Positions 36,441-46,800 of a stretch of DNA of 64,000 bases are shown in pieces. The position numbers and the translations under genes are program-made. The stretch is taken from positions 1 through 64,000 of the forward strand of contig NZ_JBOITO010000042.1 in the NCBI RefSeq assembly GCF_050717635.1. The letters are read 5' to 3'. Source of the DNA: Clostridium_AD sp050717635. GTDB lineage: Bacteria; Bacillota; Clostridia; Clostridiales; Clostridiaceae. Numbering within the stretch: position 1 is the stretch's first letter; the number at the start of each line of letters is the position of its first letter. The notes under the pieces are model-generated. The model worked only from the letters and a program-made list of their open reading frames with translations. It was not told where the DNA came from and made no database searches.

Positions 36441-37694
36441 ATGAAAAAAGGGAACTTACTTATAAAGAATGCATCTGAGCTGGTTACATGTAGTGGAAAC
36501 ATGGCAAAATATGGTGACGAAATGAAAAATATTCATACTATTAAAAATGGAGCCGTTGTAATTGAAAATGGGATAATCAAAGCTGTGGATACTACAGAAG
36601 AAATATTAAAAATTTACGATGAGAAGGATTATGAAGTTGTAGATGCATCTAATAGATGTGTTCTTCCTGGATTTGTAGATTCACACACTCATTTTGTATT
36701 TGGTGGTTATAGAGCCGATGAATTTTCTTGGAGACTCCGTGGAGACAGTTACATGGATATAATGGAGAGAGGCGGCGGAATACAAAACACAGTAAATGCA
36801 ACAAGGAATGCCTCATTCGAAGAACTCTATAAGGTAGGGTTTGAAAGACTTAATGATATGCTAAAGCTAGGAGTAACAACTGTGGAAGGTAAAAGCGGTT
36901 ATGGCCTGGATTTTGATACAGAAATAAAGCAGCTTAAGGTTATGAAAAAACTTAATGAAGAACATGCTATGGACTTAGCAATTACTTTTTTAGGGGCCCA
37001 TTCAGTTCCACCCGAATATAAAGGGAAAAATAATGAGTACATTGATTTTATTTTAAATAAAGTCCTCCCTGTGGTTAAAGAGGGAAATCTTGCAGAATTT
37101 TGCGATGTTTTTTGTGAGGACAAGGTTTTCTCTGTGAATGAGTCACGAAAACTTCTGCTAAAAGCAAAGGAAATGGGTTTTAAAATTAAAATTCATGCAG
37201 ATGAAATAGTAACTCTTGGAGGTTCAGAGCTTGCAGCAGAAGTTGGAGCAATATCAGCGGACCATCTATTACATGCCTCGGATGAGGGAATAGCGAATAT
37301 GGCAGAGAAAAAGGTAATTTCTACACTTCTACCATGTACTGCATTCTGCTTAAAAGAGCCATATGCAAGAGCAAGAGAAATGATTGATAAGGGATGCGCT
37401 GTAGCACTTGCATCAGATTTTAACCCAGGGAGTTGTTTTACATATTCAATTCCTATGGTATTTGCAGTGGCGGCTATATACATGAATATGAGTATAGAAG
37501 AAGCTATAACAGCGCTTACAATAAACGGAGCTGCGGCTGTAGGTAGAGCAGATTCCATTGGAAGCATAGACCCTGGTAAAAAAGCAGATATAGTTATTTT
37601 GAAATATCCTTCTTATAATTTTATACCGTACAATACGGGTATAAATCTTGTAGAGAAAGTAATAAAAAATGGAAATATAGTTGTTAATATATAA
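36441..37694 (+). CDS. hutI: Imidazolonepropionase
   Basis: Amidohydrolase-superfamily enzyme opening 4-imidazolone-5-propanoate to N-formimino-L-glutamate. 417 residues, normal length. Metal ligands HTH in DSHTHFVFGG (about 80), FLGAHSVP, KIHADE (His) and ALASDFNPGS (Asp) are all visible. GAGAGGA lies before the ATG, 22 bases after hutU. Confidence 0.95.
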   Translation: MKKGNLLIKNASELVTCSGNMAKYGDEMKNIHTIKNGAVVIENGIIKAVDTTEEILKIYDEKDYEVVDASNRCVLPGFVDSHTHFVFGGYRADEFSWRLRGDSYMDIMERGGGIQNTVNATRNASFEELYKVGFERLNDMLKLGVTTVEGKSGYGLDFDTEIKQLKVMKKLNEEHAMDLAITFLGAHSVPPEYKGKNNEYIDFILNKVLPVVKEGNLAEFCDVFCEDKVFSVNESRKLLLKAKEMGFKIKIHADEIVTLGGSELAAEVGAISADHLLHASDEGIANMAEKKVISTLLPCTAFCLKEPYARAREMIDKGCAVALASDFNPGSCFTYSIPMVFAVAAIYMNMSIEEAITALTINGAAAVGRADSIGSIDPGKKADIVILKYPSYNFIPYNTGINLVEKVIKNGNIVVNI

Positions 37695-37720
37695 AAATAT
37701 TTAATAATAAAGGAGAAAAT

Positions 37721-38617
37721 ATGGGAAAATTAGTAGAATGTGTTCCGAATTTTAGTGAAGGAAGAGATAAACAAATTATAGAAAGTATAGTTGATGAGGT
37801 TAGAAATACAGAAAATGTAAAACTACTTGACTATTCTTCAGATAAAGACCATAATAGGACAGTTGTTACATTTGTTGGTACACCAGAAGATGCTAAAGAT
37901 GCTGCTTTTAAGTTAATCAAAAGAGCTTCAGAGCTTATAGATATGAGAAATCAAAAGGGTGCTCATCCAAGAATGGGCGCTACAGATGTGGTTCCATTTA
38001 TTCCAATTCAGGATGTTACTACAGCAGAATGTGTTGAAATGGCTAAAGAACTTGGAAAGAAGGTTTCTGAAGAATTAAATATTCCAGTTTATCTTTATGA
38101 AGATGCAGCTAGTAGCAAGGAACGAACAAATCTTGCGAAGATAAGAAAAGGACAATATGAAGGATTTTTTGAAAAAATAAAACTTCCAGAATGGAAACCT
38201 GATTTCGGTCCATGTGAAATGAATGAAAAAAGCGGATGTACAGTTATAGGTGCCAGATTTCCACTTGTAGCATACAATGTGAACTTAGGTACAGATAATT
38301 TAGAAATAGCAACTGCCATTGGTAAAAAGGTAAGAGCTATAGGCGGTGGACTTAAATTTGTAAAGGCTATGGGAGTTAAACTTGAAGAAAGAAATATAGT
38401 TCAAATTTCTATGAATCTTGTAAATTATGAAAAGACTGCAGTATATAGAGCGCATGAAATGGTTAAAATGGAAGCATTGCGATATGGCGTTCCAGTTGTA
38501 GGCAGTGAGGTTATTGGACTCGTTCCTATGAAAGCATTAATTGATTGTGCAGAATATTATCTTCAAATAGAGAACTTTGATATAAGTCAAATACTTGAAA
38601 AGAAACTATCAGAATAA
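37721..38617 (+). CDS. ftcD: Glutamate formimidoyltransferase
   Basis: Transfers the formimino group of formiminoglutamate to tetrahydrofolate, releasing glutamate. 298 residues: only the transferase half of the bifunctional animal enzyme, the deaminase being encoded separately by fchA. Conserved VPNFSEGRD at the N-terminus, NRTVVTF, HPRMGATDVVPFIP (His active-site region, about 82-95) and YLYEDAA. AAAGGAG site. Confidence 0.95.
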   Translation: MGKLVECVPNFSEGRDKQIIESIVDEVRNTENVKLLDYSSDKDHNRTVVTFVGTPEDAKDAAFKLIKRASELIDMRNQKGAHPRMGATDVVPFIPIQDVTTAECVEMAKELGKKVSEELNIPVYLYEDAASSKERTNLAKIRKGQYEGFFEKIKLPEWKPDFGPCEMNEKSGCTVIGARFPLVAYNVNLGTDNLEIATAIGKKVRAIGGGLKFVKAMGVKLEERNIVQISMNLVNYEKTAVYRAHEMVKMEALRYGVPVVGSEVIGLVPMKALIDCAEYYLQIENFDISQILEKKLSE

Positions 38618-38670
38618 AAAATACAAAGATAATAAATATTTAGACTATATAAAATAAGGGGTTGAATTAT

Positions 38671-40350
38671 ATGAATATAGTACCAAGTGATATTGAAATA
38701 GCTCAAAAGGCAAAGATGTTACCAATTACAAAGATTGCTGAGAAAGTAGGAATTAAAGAAGATGAATTAGAAGCTTACGGTAAGTACAAGGCAAAGGTTT
38801 CTTTAAGTATTTTCGATAGATTAAAGGATGAAAAAGATGGGAAGCTTATACTTGTAACAGCAATAACTCCAACTCCTGCAGGTGAGGGAAAATCAACTAC
38901 TACTATTGGTCTTGGAGATGCTTTAAACAAGATAGGTAAGAAGACATGTATAGCATTAAGAGAACCTTCTTTGGGACCAGTATTTGGAATAAAGGGAGGG
39001 GCTGCAGGTGGTGGATATGCCCAAGTAGTTCCTATGGAAGATATTAATCTTCATTTTACAGGAGATATGCATGCTATAACTGCATCAAATAATCTTCTTT
39101 CAGCTGCTTTAGATAATCATGTTCATCAAGGTAATGCACTTAAGATAGACATTAGGCAGGTTGCATTTAAAAGAGTTATGGATATGAATGATAGAGCACT
39201 TAGAAATATAGTTGTTGGTCTTGGTGGAAAAGTGTGTGGATTTCCAAGAGAAGATGGCTTTATGATTTCTGTTGCATCTGAGGTCATGGCTATTCTTTGC
39301 CTTTCTAATGATTTAATGGATCTTAAAGAGAGACTAGGTAAAATAATAGTAGCTTATAACTTGTCTGGAAGCCCAGTAACTGCAAAGGATCTTAAGGTTA
39401 ATGGAGCAATGGCACTTTTGATGAAAGATGCTATAAAACCAAATATAGTTCAGACATTAGAAAATTCACCAGCATTAATACATGGTGGACCATTTGCAAA
39501 CATAGCTCATGGATGTAATAGTCTAATAGCTACAAAATTAGGTCTTAAACTTGGAGATTACTTAGTAACTGAGGCAGGTTTCGGTGCAGATCTTGGAGGA
39601 GAAAAATTCTTTGATATAAAATGTAGATTTGGAGAGTTAAAACCATCTGCTGCAGTTATAGTTGCAACTATAAGAGCTCTAAAAATGCATGGTGGAGTAG
39701 CTAAAGCAAATTTAGGATTAGAAAATCTTGAAGCTCTTGACAAGGGATTTGAAAATTTAGAAAAGCAAGTAGATAATATGAGAAAATTTAACGTACCAGT
39801 AATGGTTGCTGTAAATAGATTTAGTAATGATACAGAAAAAGAAATAGAGCTTCTTATAGCTAAATGTAAATCATTTGGAGTTGAAGTGGCGCTTAATGAA
39901 GTATGGTCTAAAGGATCAGAAGGTGGCATTGAGATGGCGCGTAAGCTTGTTAACCTTGTGGAAACAGAGGAGTCAAACTTTAAACCTATATACGATGTAA
40001 ATAGTTCTATAGAAGAAAAGCTTAACACTATTGTTCGTGAAATATATGGTGGAGATGAAGTAGTATTTGAAGCAGGTGCTAAAAAACAATTGAAAAAAAT
40101 TGAAGAATTAGGTCTTGATAAAATGCCTGTATGTATTGCTAAGACCCAATACTCTTTCTCTGATGATAGTAAACTTCTTGGTGCTCCAAAAGGATTTAAG
40201 ATTACAATAAAAACTGTAAGGGTTTCTGCAGGTGCAGGATTTGTAGTATGTGAAGCGGGGAATATAATGACATTGCCAGGACTTCCTAAAATTCCAGCTG
40301 CAGAAAAGATGGATATAGATGAAAATGGAGTTATAACAGGATTATTTTAA
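38671..40350 (+). CDS. fhs: Formate-tetrahydrofolate ligase
   Basis: Interconverts 10-formyl-THF + ADP + Pi with formate + THF + ATP. In this catabolic setting it runs toward ATP and formate. 559 residues. P-loop TPAGEGKSTTTIGLGD (about 67-82), LREPSLGPVFGIKGGAAGGG and EAGFGADLGGEKF are family hallmarks. Start at ATG 38671 after AAGGGG; an in-frame TTG nine bases earlier is too close to the site. This copy is embedded in the hut cluster and may be dedicated to it. Confidence 0.95.
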   Translation: MNIVPSDIEIAQKAKMLPITKIAEKVGIKEDELEAYGKYKAKVSLSIFDRLKDEKDGKLILVTAITPTPAGEGKSTTTIGLGDALNKIGKKTCIALREPSLGPVFGIKGGAAGGGYAQVVPMEDINLHFTGDMHAITASNNLLSAALDNHVHQGNALKIDIRQVAFKRVMDMNDRALRNIVVGLGGKVCGFPREDGFMISVASEVMAILCLSNDLMDLKERLGKIIVAYNLSGSPVTAKDLKVNGAMALLMKDAIKPNIVQTLENSPALIHGGPFANIAHGCNSLIATKLGLKLGDYLVTEAGFGADLGGEKFFDIKCRFGELKPSAAVIVATIRALKMHGGVAKANLGLENLEALDKGFENLEKQVDNMRKFNVPVMVAVNRFSNDTEKEIELLIAKCKSFGVEVALNEVWSKGSEGGIEMARKLVNLVETEESNFKPIYDVNSSIEEKLNTIVREIYGGDEVVFEAGAKKQLKKIEELGLDKMPVCIAKTQYSFSDDSKLLGAPKGFKITIKTVRVSAGAGFVVCEAGNIMTLPGLPKIPAAEKMDIDENGVITGLF

Positions 40351-40378
40351 AAGATTATAGTGAAAGGCGGAAAATACA

Positions 40379-40999
40379 ATGTTATTAGTTGATAAAAGTG
40401 TTAGAGAATTCATTGATCAAACATCACAAAATTGCCCTGTACCAGGAGGGGGAAGCATTGCAGCATTATCAGCAGCATCTGCTGCAGCACTTGTTTCTAT
40501 GGTTGCCAGTTTAACTATTGGTAAAAAAGGTTATGAAGATAGCGAAGTTGCGATGAAGGAAATTTATGAAGAGGCTAATAAATACAAAGAAAAGTTTATT
40601 GGATATATTGATGAAGACTCAAAGGCTTTTCATAAGGTAATGGATGGATTTAAATTGCCTAAAAGCAATGATGAAGAAAAAGTTGCAAGAAAAGAAACTA
40701 TTCAAAATGCATTAAAGCACGCGGCAGAGATTCCATACAAGATAGCAGAAAATGCATATAAACTTATGGAATACTCAGAAAAAGTAGTGGAAAATGGAAA
40801 TAAAAATGCAGTAACTGATGGTGCTGTGTCAGCTATGATGGCAAGAAGTGCCGTTCTATCAGCACTTTATAATGTAAAAATAAATCTATCATCAATAAAG
40901 GATAATGAATTTGTAGCTGAATTTGAAAAAAAAGTTTTGTCTCTTGAAATAAATGTAGTTGAAAGAGAAAAACAGGTACTTAGTAAAGTAGTTATATAA
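40379..40999 (+). CDS. fchA: Formimino-THF cyclodeaminase / methenyl-THF cyclohydrolase
   Basis: FTCD-C family protein of 206 residues, all helical. The family signature CPVPGGGSIAALSAASAAAL (about 19-38) binds folate. Converts 5-formimino-THF to 5,10-methenyl-THF + ammonia and may also hydrolyse methenyl-THF, linking ftcD to fhs. AAAGGCGG site, 28 bases after fhs. Confidence 0.92.
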   Translation: MLLVDKSVREFIDQTSQNCPVPGGGSIAALSAASAAALVSMVASLTIGKKGYEDSEVAMKEIYEEANKYKEKFIGYIDEDSKAFHKVMDGFKLPKSNDEEKVARKETIQNALKHAAEIPYKIAENAYKLMEYSEKVVENGNKNAVTDGAVSAMMARSAVLSALYNVKINLSSIKDNEFVAEFEKKVLSLEINVVEREKQVLSKVVI

Positions 41000-41019
41000 G
41001 GGGTACACTCCTAAGCTCT

Positions 41020-41060
41020 AAGCCTAAGGTAAAATAAAATTTGCCTTGGGTTATTTTTTA
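41020..41060 (+). terminator. Internal terminator after fchA
   Basis: AAGCCTAAGGTAAA pairs (with G-U pairs) with TTTGCCTTGGGTT and is followed by ATTTTTTA. It probably limits read-through into the hutG-like/ECF/FNT genes. Confidence 0.7.
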
Positions 41061-41077
41061 ATAAACAGGAGGCTAGT

Positions 41078-42091
41078 ATGTTTGATAAAAATTACAAAAT
41101 AACAGATAAAAGAGATTGGAATGGAAGAACTGACAGTAAAAATAATTATGATGCTTTTAGATGGCATCAATGGGTAAAGATAATAGATTTAAAGAGGGAA
41201 GATTTAACTACATACACTGGAAAATTGGGTTTTGCTTTTATTGGCTTTTGTTGTGATGAAGGGGTAAGACGTAACGGTGGAAGAACTGGAGCAGTAAAGG
41301 GACCACAAAGTATAAGAAAAGCATTATCTAATCTTCCTTGTGATTTTTTACAAGAAGTAAAACTTTTCGATGCAGGAGATATATTGTGTGAAGACTGTTC
41401 TCTTGAGGAAAGCCAAGCTGCTCTAGCTAAAGCAGTCAAAAGAATCTTAAGTTTAAATCTTTTCCCTATCGTTTTGGGCGGTGGACACGAAGTTGCTTTT
41501 GGAAATTATATGGGTGTTTTAGATCACTTGTTACAAAAAAGCCAAAAGCCTAATATTGGCATAATAAATTTTGATGCTCATTTTGATTTACGACCTTATA
41601 CAAAAATAGCCAGTTCGGGAACAATGTTCAGACAAATAGCAGATGTTTGCATAGATAAAAATCTTCAGTATTCTTATATGTGCATTGGAGTTCAAAAACA
41701 TAGCAATACCATAGATCTTTTCAAAACAGCGGATAGACTTGGAGTTAAATACTTGATTGCAAAGGATATTATAGATAGTGATAGTTGGAAACTCACGGGA
41801 GAAATAGATAATTTCTTAACATCCAAGGATTATATCTATGTAACTATATGCTCTGATGTATTTTCTACAGCTTTTGCACCAGGGGTAAGTTCATCACAGC
41901 CACTTGGTTTGGATCCTGAAAGTGTATTAAAGTGTATTAAATATATTTTAAGGTCAAATAAAGTAGTAAGTTTTGATATAGCTGAAGTTTCACCAAGGTT
42001 TGACCAAGATGATGTTACTGCAAATTTAGCAGCTGTACTAATTTTTTCTGTAATCAATACACTTTGTGAAATAAATAGTTTATCTGTTTAG
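41078..42091 (+). CDS. hutG: Arginase-superfamily formimidoylglutamase-like protein
   Basis: Ureohydrolase fold, 337 residues. Mn ligands seen: GGGHEVAFG (His) and NFDAHFDLR (Asp, His, Asp). The third motif, usually SxDxD, reads TICSDVFSTAFAPGVSS, so one ligand Asp is Cys and only the second is kept. Length and context (hut genes) fit HutG, which hydrolyses formiminoglutamate to glutamate and formamide. With ftcD present this would be a second route, so it may act on another product. CAGGAGG site. Confidence 0.8.
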   Translation: MFDKNYKITDKRDWNGRTDSKNNYDAFRWHQWVKIIDLKREDLTTYTGKLGFAFIGFCCDEGVRRNGGRTGAVKGPQSIRKALSNLPCDFLQEVKLFDAGDILCEDCSLEESQAALAKAVKRILSLNLFPIVLGGGHEVAFGNYMGVLDHLLQKSQKPNIGIINFDAHFDLRPYTKIASSGTMFRQIADVCIDKNLQYSYMCIGVQKHSNTIDLFKTADRLGVKYLIAKDIIDSDSWKLTGEIDNFLTSKDYIYVTICSDVFSTAFAPGVSSSQPLGLDPESVLKCIKYILRSNKVVSFDIAEVSPRFDQDDVTANLAAVLIFSVINTLCEINSLSV

Positions 42092-42105
42092 AGGGGTGGG
42101 TATGT

Positions 42106-42885
42106 TTGTACAAGATCAGCACAAAAAATTTAGTTTCAACTTCAGTTTTTATTGCAATTGCAGTAGTTATAAGATCGCTTAGTATAATGATTCCAATCGG
42201 TGGCGCAGGAGCAATGAGAATTAGCTTTGATGCTATTTTCTATATTCTTCCTGGAATTATTTATGGACCTATTTATGGTGCACTTGCTGGTGGAATTGTT
42301 GATATTATTGCATATATTCTAAGACCTATGGGACCGTACATTCCACTTTTTACTATAACAGCTGTGCTTGCAGGTCTTATTCCAGGATTAATATGGAAAT
42401 ATGTAAAGACTACTAATACTGATAAATTAGGTAAATACTATGTTACATCTTTTGTAATTATAGGATTAATTGGAGCTTTTAATAATATTGCAATATTAAT
42501 TTTTCCGAAAACATATTTAGGAAAATTAATAATTTCACTTGGAAAGAGTGCTCAGTTTATTAGTATTGGATTTGAGATTATAGCACTACTTGGTTTTGTA
42601 ATTTTGTTTATTAATAATTGTATTAAAAGAAATAAGAGTGAAAATAAACTATATGATAATTATATTAGAATGTTGTTTGCAATAGGGGGGCCTACATTGG
42701 CAATCTCAACTATTAATACTTATTTTCTCATATTGTTTATTCCAGGAATTTCTAGTGTAGGTTTTATGTTTTTGTGGATTCCTAGAATTTCAGAGGCATC
42801 TCTAATGATATTAGTTGAGTCGTACATTATATCTATACTTCTAAATGTATATGAATTGGTATTTAGAGTAGATCTTAAATGTTAA
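42106..42885 (+). CDS. ECF transporter S component, FolT-like
   Basis: Membrane substrate-binding subunit of an energy-coupling-factor importer, 259 residues, about six to seven helices. The N-terminal part (MRISFDAIFYILPGIIYGPI, AGGIVDIIAY, PMGPYIPLFTITA) has the pattern of FolT-type folate S components, though the protein is longer by about 80 residues. A folate importer would suit a catabolic operon that depends on THF; the shared ATPase/EcfT genes are not here. The TTG start is 15 bases after the hutG stop, with GGGGTGGG before it. Confidence 0.75.
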   Translation: MYKISTKNLVSTSVFIAIAVVIRSLSIMIPIGGAGAMRISFDAIFYILPGIIYGPIYGALAGGIVDIIAYILRPMGPYIPLFTITAVLAGLIPGLIWKYVKTTNTDKLGKYYVTSFVIIGLIGAFNNIAILIFPKTYLGKLIISLGKSAQFISIGFEIIALLGFVILFINNCIKRNKSENKLYDNYIRMLFAIGGPTLAISTINTYFLILFIPGISSVGFMFLWIPRISEASLMILVESYIISILLNVYELVFRVDLKC

Positions 42886-42942
42886 TATATTAATTGTATA
42901 AGATTAACGAATGTTAAATTTTAAAAGGGAGGTGAGATGATT

Positions 42943-43809
42943 ATGAGCGAATGTTTATCACCTAAAGATATTGCAAATAATACCATAGAGGTAGGCATTA
43001 AAAAAACAAGAATGCCTATAACAGCATCATTTGTTTTAAGTATTTTAGCAGGGGTATTTATTGCATTTGCCTCAGAAGGATCTAATATGGCAGCTTTTAA
43101 TTTATTTGCAAAACCTGAAACTTATGGTTTAGGGAAAGTTCTTGCTGGTTCAATCTTTGGAACGGGATTAATGTTGGTTGTTATTGCAGGGGGTGAATTA
43201 TTTACAGGAAATACATTGATTATTATCAGTGTTTTAAAAGGTAAAGTTAAAGTGAGTACAATGCTCAAAAACTGGTCAATTGTGTATTTAGGAAATTTTA
43301 TTGGTTCTGTATTTATTGCTTATATGATGGTAGAATCGGGTCTTTTTAATAGTGGTGCAAATGTTTTAGGTGGGGTCACTATTAAAATTGCAGCTTATAA
43401 AGTTGGATTATCCTTTATGTCTGCATTATATTTAGGAATCATGTGTAACTGGCTTGTGTGTTTAGCGGTATGGATGTCCTATGGAGCAAAAAATATGATA
43501 GGAAAATTGTTTGCTATGTTTTTTCCAATATGGCTGTTTATAACATCAGGATTCGAACATAGTATAGCAAATATGTACTATATTCCTGCGGGAATAATGG
43601 CAAAATCAAATCCAGGGTGGGTAGCTGAGTCTCATTTATCAACAGAAATATTAGCTCAATTAAACTGGGGAACTTTTGTTGTGAAAAATTTAATTCCTGT
43701 AACCATTGGCAATATAATTGGAGGAGCCGTATTCGTAGGAATGGCATACTGGTTTACTTACTTAAAAGAAACTGACAAAGTAAATATTCAGTTTCGTAAA
43801 TCAGCATAA
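42943..43809 (+). CDS. Formate/nitrite transporter (FNT) family channel
   Basis: Pentameric anion channel protein of 288 residues, six helices. FNT signatures: AGGELFTGN (about 83) and the histidine-bearing FITSGFEHSIANMYYIP (about 203). Placed after the genes that generate formate, so formate export is the probable role. ATG 42943 is preferred over 42937 for spacing from AAAAGGGAGG. Last gene before a strong terminator. Confidence 0.92.
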   Translation: MSECLSPKDIANNTIEVGIKKTRMPITASFVLSILAGVFIAFASEGSNMAAFNLFAKPETYGLGKVLAGSIFGTGLMLVVIAGGELFTGNTLIIISVLKGKVKVSTMLKNWSIVYLGNFIGSVFIAYMMVESGLFNSGANVLGGVTIKIAAYKVGLSFMSALYLGIMCNWLVCLAVWMSYGAKNMIGKLFAMFFPIWLFITSGFEHSIANMYYIPAGIMAKSNPGWVAESHLSTEILAQLNWGTFVVKNLIPVTIGNIIGGAVFVGMAYWFTYLKETDKVNIQFRKSA

Positions 43810-43855
43810 AAGACAATAACATGTAGAGAATAAGCTCTACATGTTATTGTCTTTT
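43808..43855. terminator. Bidirectional terminator of the catabolic operon
   Basis: AAAGACAATAACATGTAGA with its complement, T-run on the plus side. The downstream arm lies inside the 3' end of the convergent regulator gene. Confidence 0.9.
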
Positions 43856-46800
43856 ATTAAGCTTTTTAGCAAGGTTATTTCATAATTATCATTTGATGCA
43901 GTTAAAAATTCAATACTTTTTTCATAGTAATATTGAAAGCTTTTATCCAAGTATGTATTAAAAATTTTATCTAACTTATTATTATTTTTCATTTCACTTT
44001 TAATTTGAGTTTTTACCATATATACTATTCCAATTTCATGAGGGTTTTTTAGTAACTTTGAATGTAAATCTGATTTTTTTAAATACTTTAAGGCACTTTC
44101 ATAATTTTTTTCACTGATTATTATTTTAGACATAAAGGCTTCCACAATAGATTTTTCCCACTTTAAATCAAATTGTTTATATATATCCATAGCATTTTGG
44201 AAGTATATTTTTGCATCTGGATAGTTGCCCATATTAAAACATGTTTCACCTGCATTTATATTGAAAATAGAAAGGCTGGTAAATATCTTTTTTTCTTTGC
44301 ATATGTTTATTGCTTTAGTAAAAAAACCTAAAGCTTCTTCAAATTTTATGTTTTGTCTTCTTATATCTCCTATGTAGTTATAAGCGGCAGCTATACTTAG
44401 TGCATATTTATCAGCTACACTTTTAGTTACACTAAAGATATTTATAGACTCATTAAATAGATTTTCTGATTCATCATATTTTCCTTGCATTTTTTTATAT
44501 AATGCTTTAAATCTTAAAAATATTCCTATTTCCATATTATAATTACAAGTCGTCGCTTTATCTAAACCTAAATTAACATATTTAACCATATTATCAATAT
44601 TATTAGTCTGAATACAATAGTATATCATCTGTTTATACCCATCTAGAGAGTAATCTGAATCCTGAATTGCATTGGCTTTTTTTATCATTTCTTCTATAAA
44701 CTCCACACCTTTTTCGTAATCGCCTTCTCTTATAAGATATCGTCCTTTAATGTGTAAAAACTCGATTTCGAGTTTTAAGACATCGTTACAATTACCATAA
44801 TTATTTTGTACTTTTGTTAGTAGTGTTTCTATTTTTTTTATACTTTTAATGGTTTTAGTGTTACTAAAATACAAATCATCATAAGATTTAATGTTTTTAT
44901 AATATAGAACTGGGTAAAGTTCATGACTAAAATTTAAATATACATTTAAACTTTTTATACTATATTTTAACGCTTTTAAATAATTATCTGCATTTGAAAA
45001 ATGATAAACAAGTTTATTATAAGTACTTATATCATTCTTATTATTTAAAAGTTTTTTTTCTATAATATAGCCTATCTTGTCATGAAGAATTTTTTTTCTT
45101 GCCAAAGATTGATTATTATAAATAAATTCTCTTAACTTTTGGTGGGTAAACATAAAGGTAATTATATGATTGTTGTTAAGTTCTATTAATATAAATTTAT
45201 TTTTAAGTTCCTCTATTGCATCAATTATATTAAGTTCATCTTCCCCAGTGATTTCATGTAAGATGTATAAAGGTATTTCGTCAAAAAATAAAGATGAGAT
45301 TCTTAAAATGTTTTTACATTTTTCAGATACATCTAAAAACCTACTTTTCATTATATCGTGCATTTTAGAAGACATAAGATTTATATTACTATTAAATTTT
45401 ATAGTATTGATATATTCTGTTAAAAAGAATGGGTTGCCTTCAGTTTCATTGTAAATTTTATTTAATATCTGTTTAGTAAAATTACCTTTTGGAAGACCAA
45501 TTTTAATGAAATTTTCTGTTTCATCATTATTAAATCTTTTTAAATCTATTCTTATAATTTTATTATGTTTATTTGCTGATAGTAGAAATTCATCTATTTT
45601 AATATTGTATTCATTTCTATATGTCATGAAACACAAAATATTTGGATTATTATGTAAAATCATATTGCTTAAAAATGTTAAGCTACCATAATCACTCCAC
45701 TGGATATCTTCAAAAACAAGTATTATTTTCTTTTTGTGTGATATTTTAAAAAGTATATCATTAATTATATTTCCTACCAGTTCATATTTTAAAGTATAGT
45801 TTCTATCTGATATTTTAATACTTTGTTCATTATTATCCGGTTCATTAACCTCTGAAAAACAATTTTCTATAATGCTTTCCCATAAAAGTGGAATTTCTAT
45901 GTTTTCTTTTTTCATAATTTCAGAGAGTTTAGATACTATAACAGTCCATGGCTTTAAAATGCAATCTTTTTCAAATTGATAACAATAAGTTTCTAAAACA
46001 TAAACTGTATTCTTATCTACTATGTCTATAAACTTATCTTTGAGCTTAGTTTTACCTATACCAGCTTCGCCGACTAAAAGCACTGCTTTAGAACAGTTAT
46101 CGTTTACAAAATCATTATAATTATTTTGTAGTTTTCTCATTTCATTATATCTTCCAAAGAAAAATTCAATAGCTTTTTTAGTAACTTCTTTAGTTCTCAT
46201 GATATCTATTATTTCATTAATTATATTTAATATTTTATCATCAAGAGAAACAGATAATTCATCTTTAAATAATTTTTTAACATTATTGTATGTTTCAATT
46301 GCCATGTTATATTTACCTTGATGTTTATAACTTTGTAGTAAATATATATAAGCATTTTCATTGAATTCATCTGTTTTTATTAATAGTTTTGAATATTTTT
46401 CAACTATATCATAATTATTATTTTGTAATTCCACTTCTATTTTTTTATTCAATCTATTAATATATATACATTCTAGATTTTCACGTATTTCTAATAACCA
46501 TACCTCAAAATTTTCTGCATTTTTAGGACAAAATCCTTGTAGAAATTCCCCCTTGAAAATCTCTATTTCATTTTCATCACTCATAAACTGATATACGTCT
46601 GCTTCTATTTCTATATCTGAATTAATCATAATCACTGATTTTTTAGGAGATATTAATATGGGGATATTAAAGCATTTATTTATTTTATAGATAGCATTTC
46701 TTAAATTCTTTTTAGCATTTCCTTCTTCTTGATTAGCCCAAAAAAGTTCCGATATATGTTCCCTGTTATCTTGTTTATTTATAAGTAAATAACAAAAAAG

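Noticed and set aside
39558..40028. Open frame of about 156 codons antisense to fhs
   Set aside because: It lies wholly inside a strongly conserved enzyme gene, has no ribosome site and encodes low-complexity Ser/Leu-rich sequence; a shadow of codon bias.
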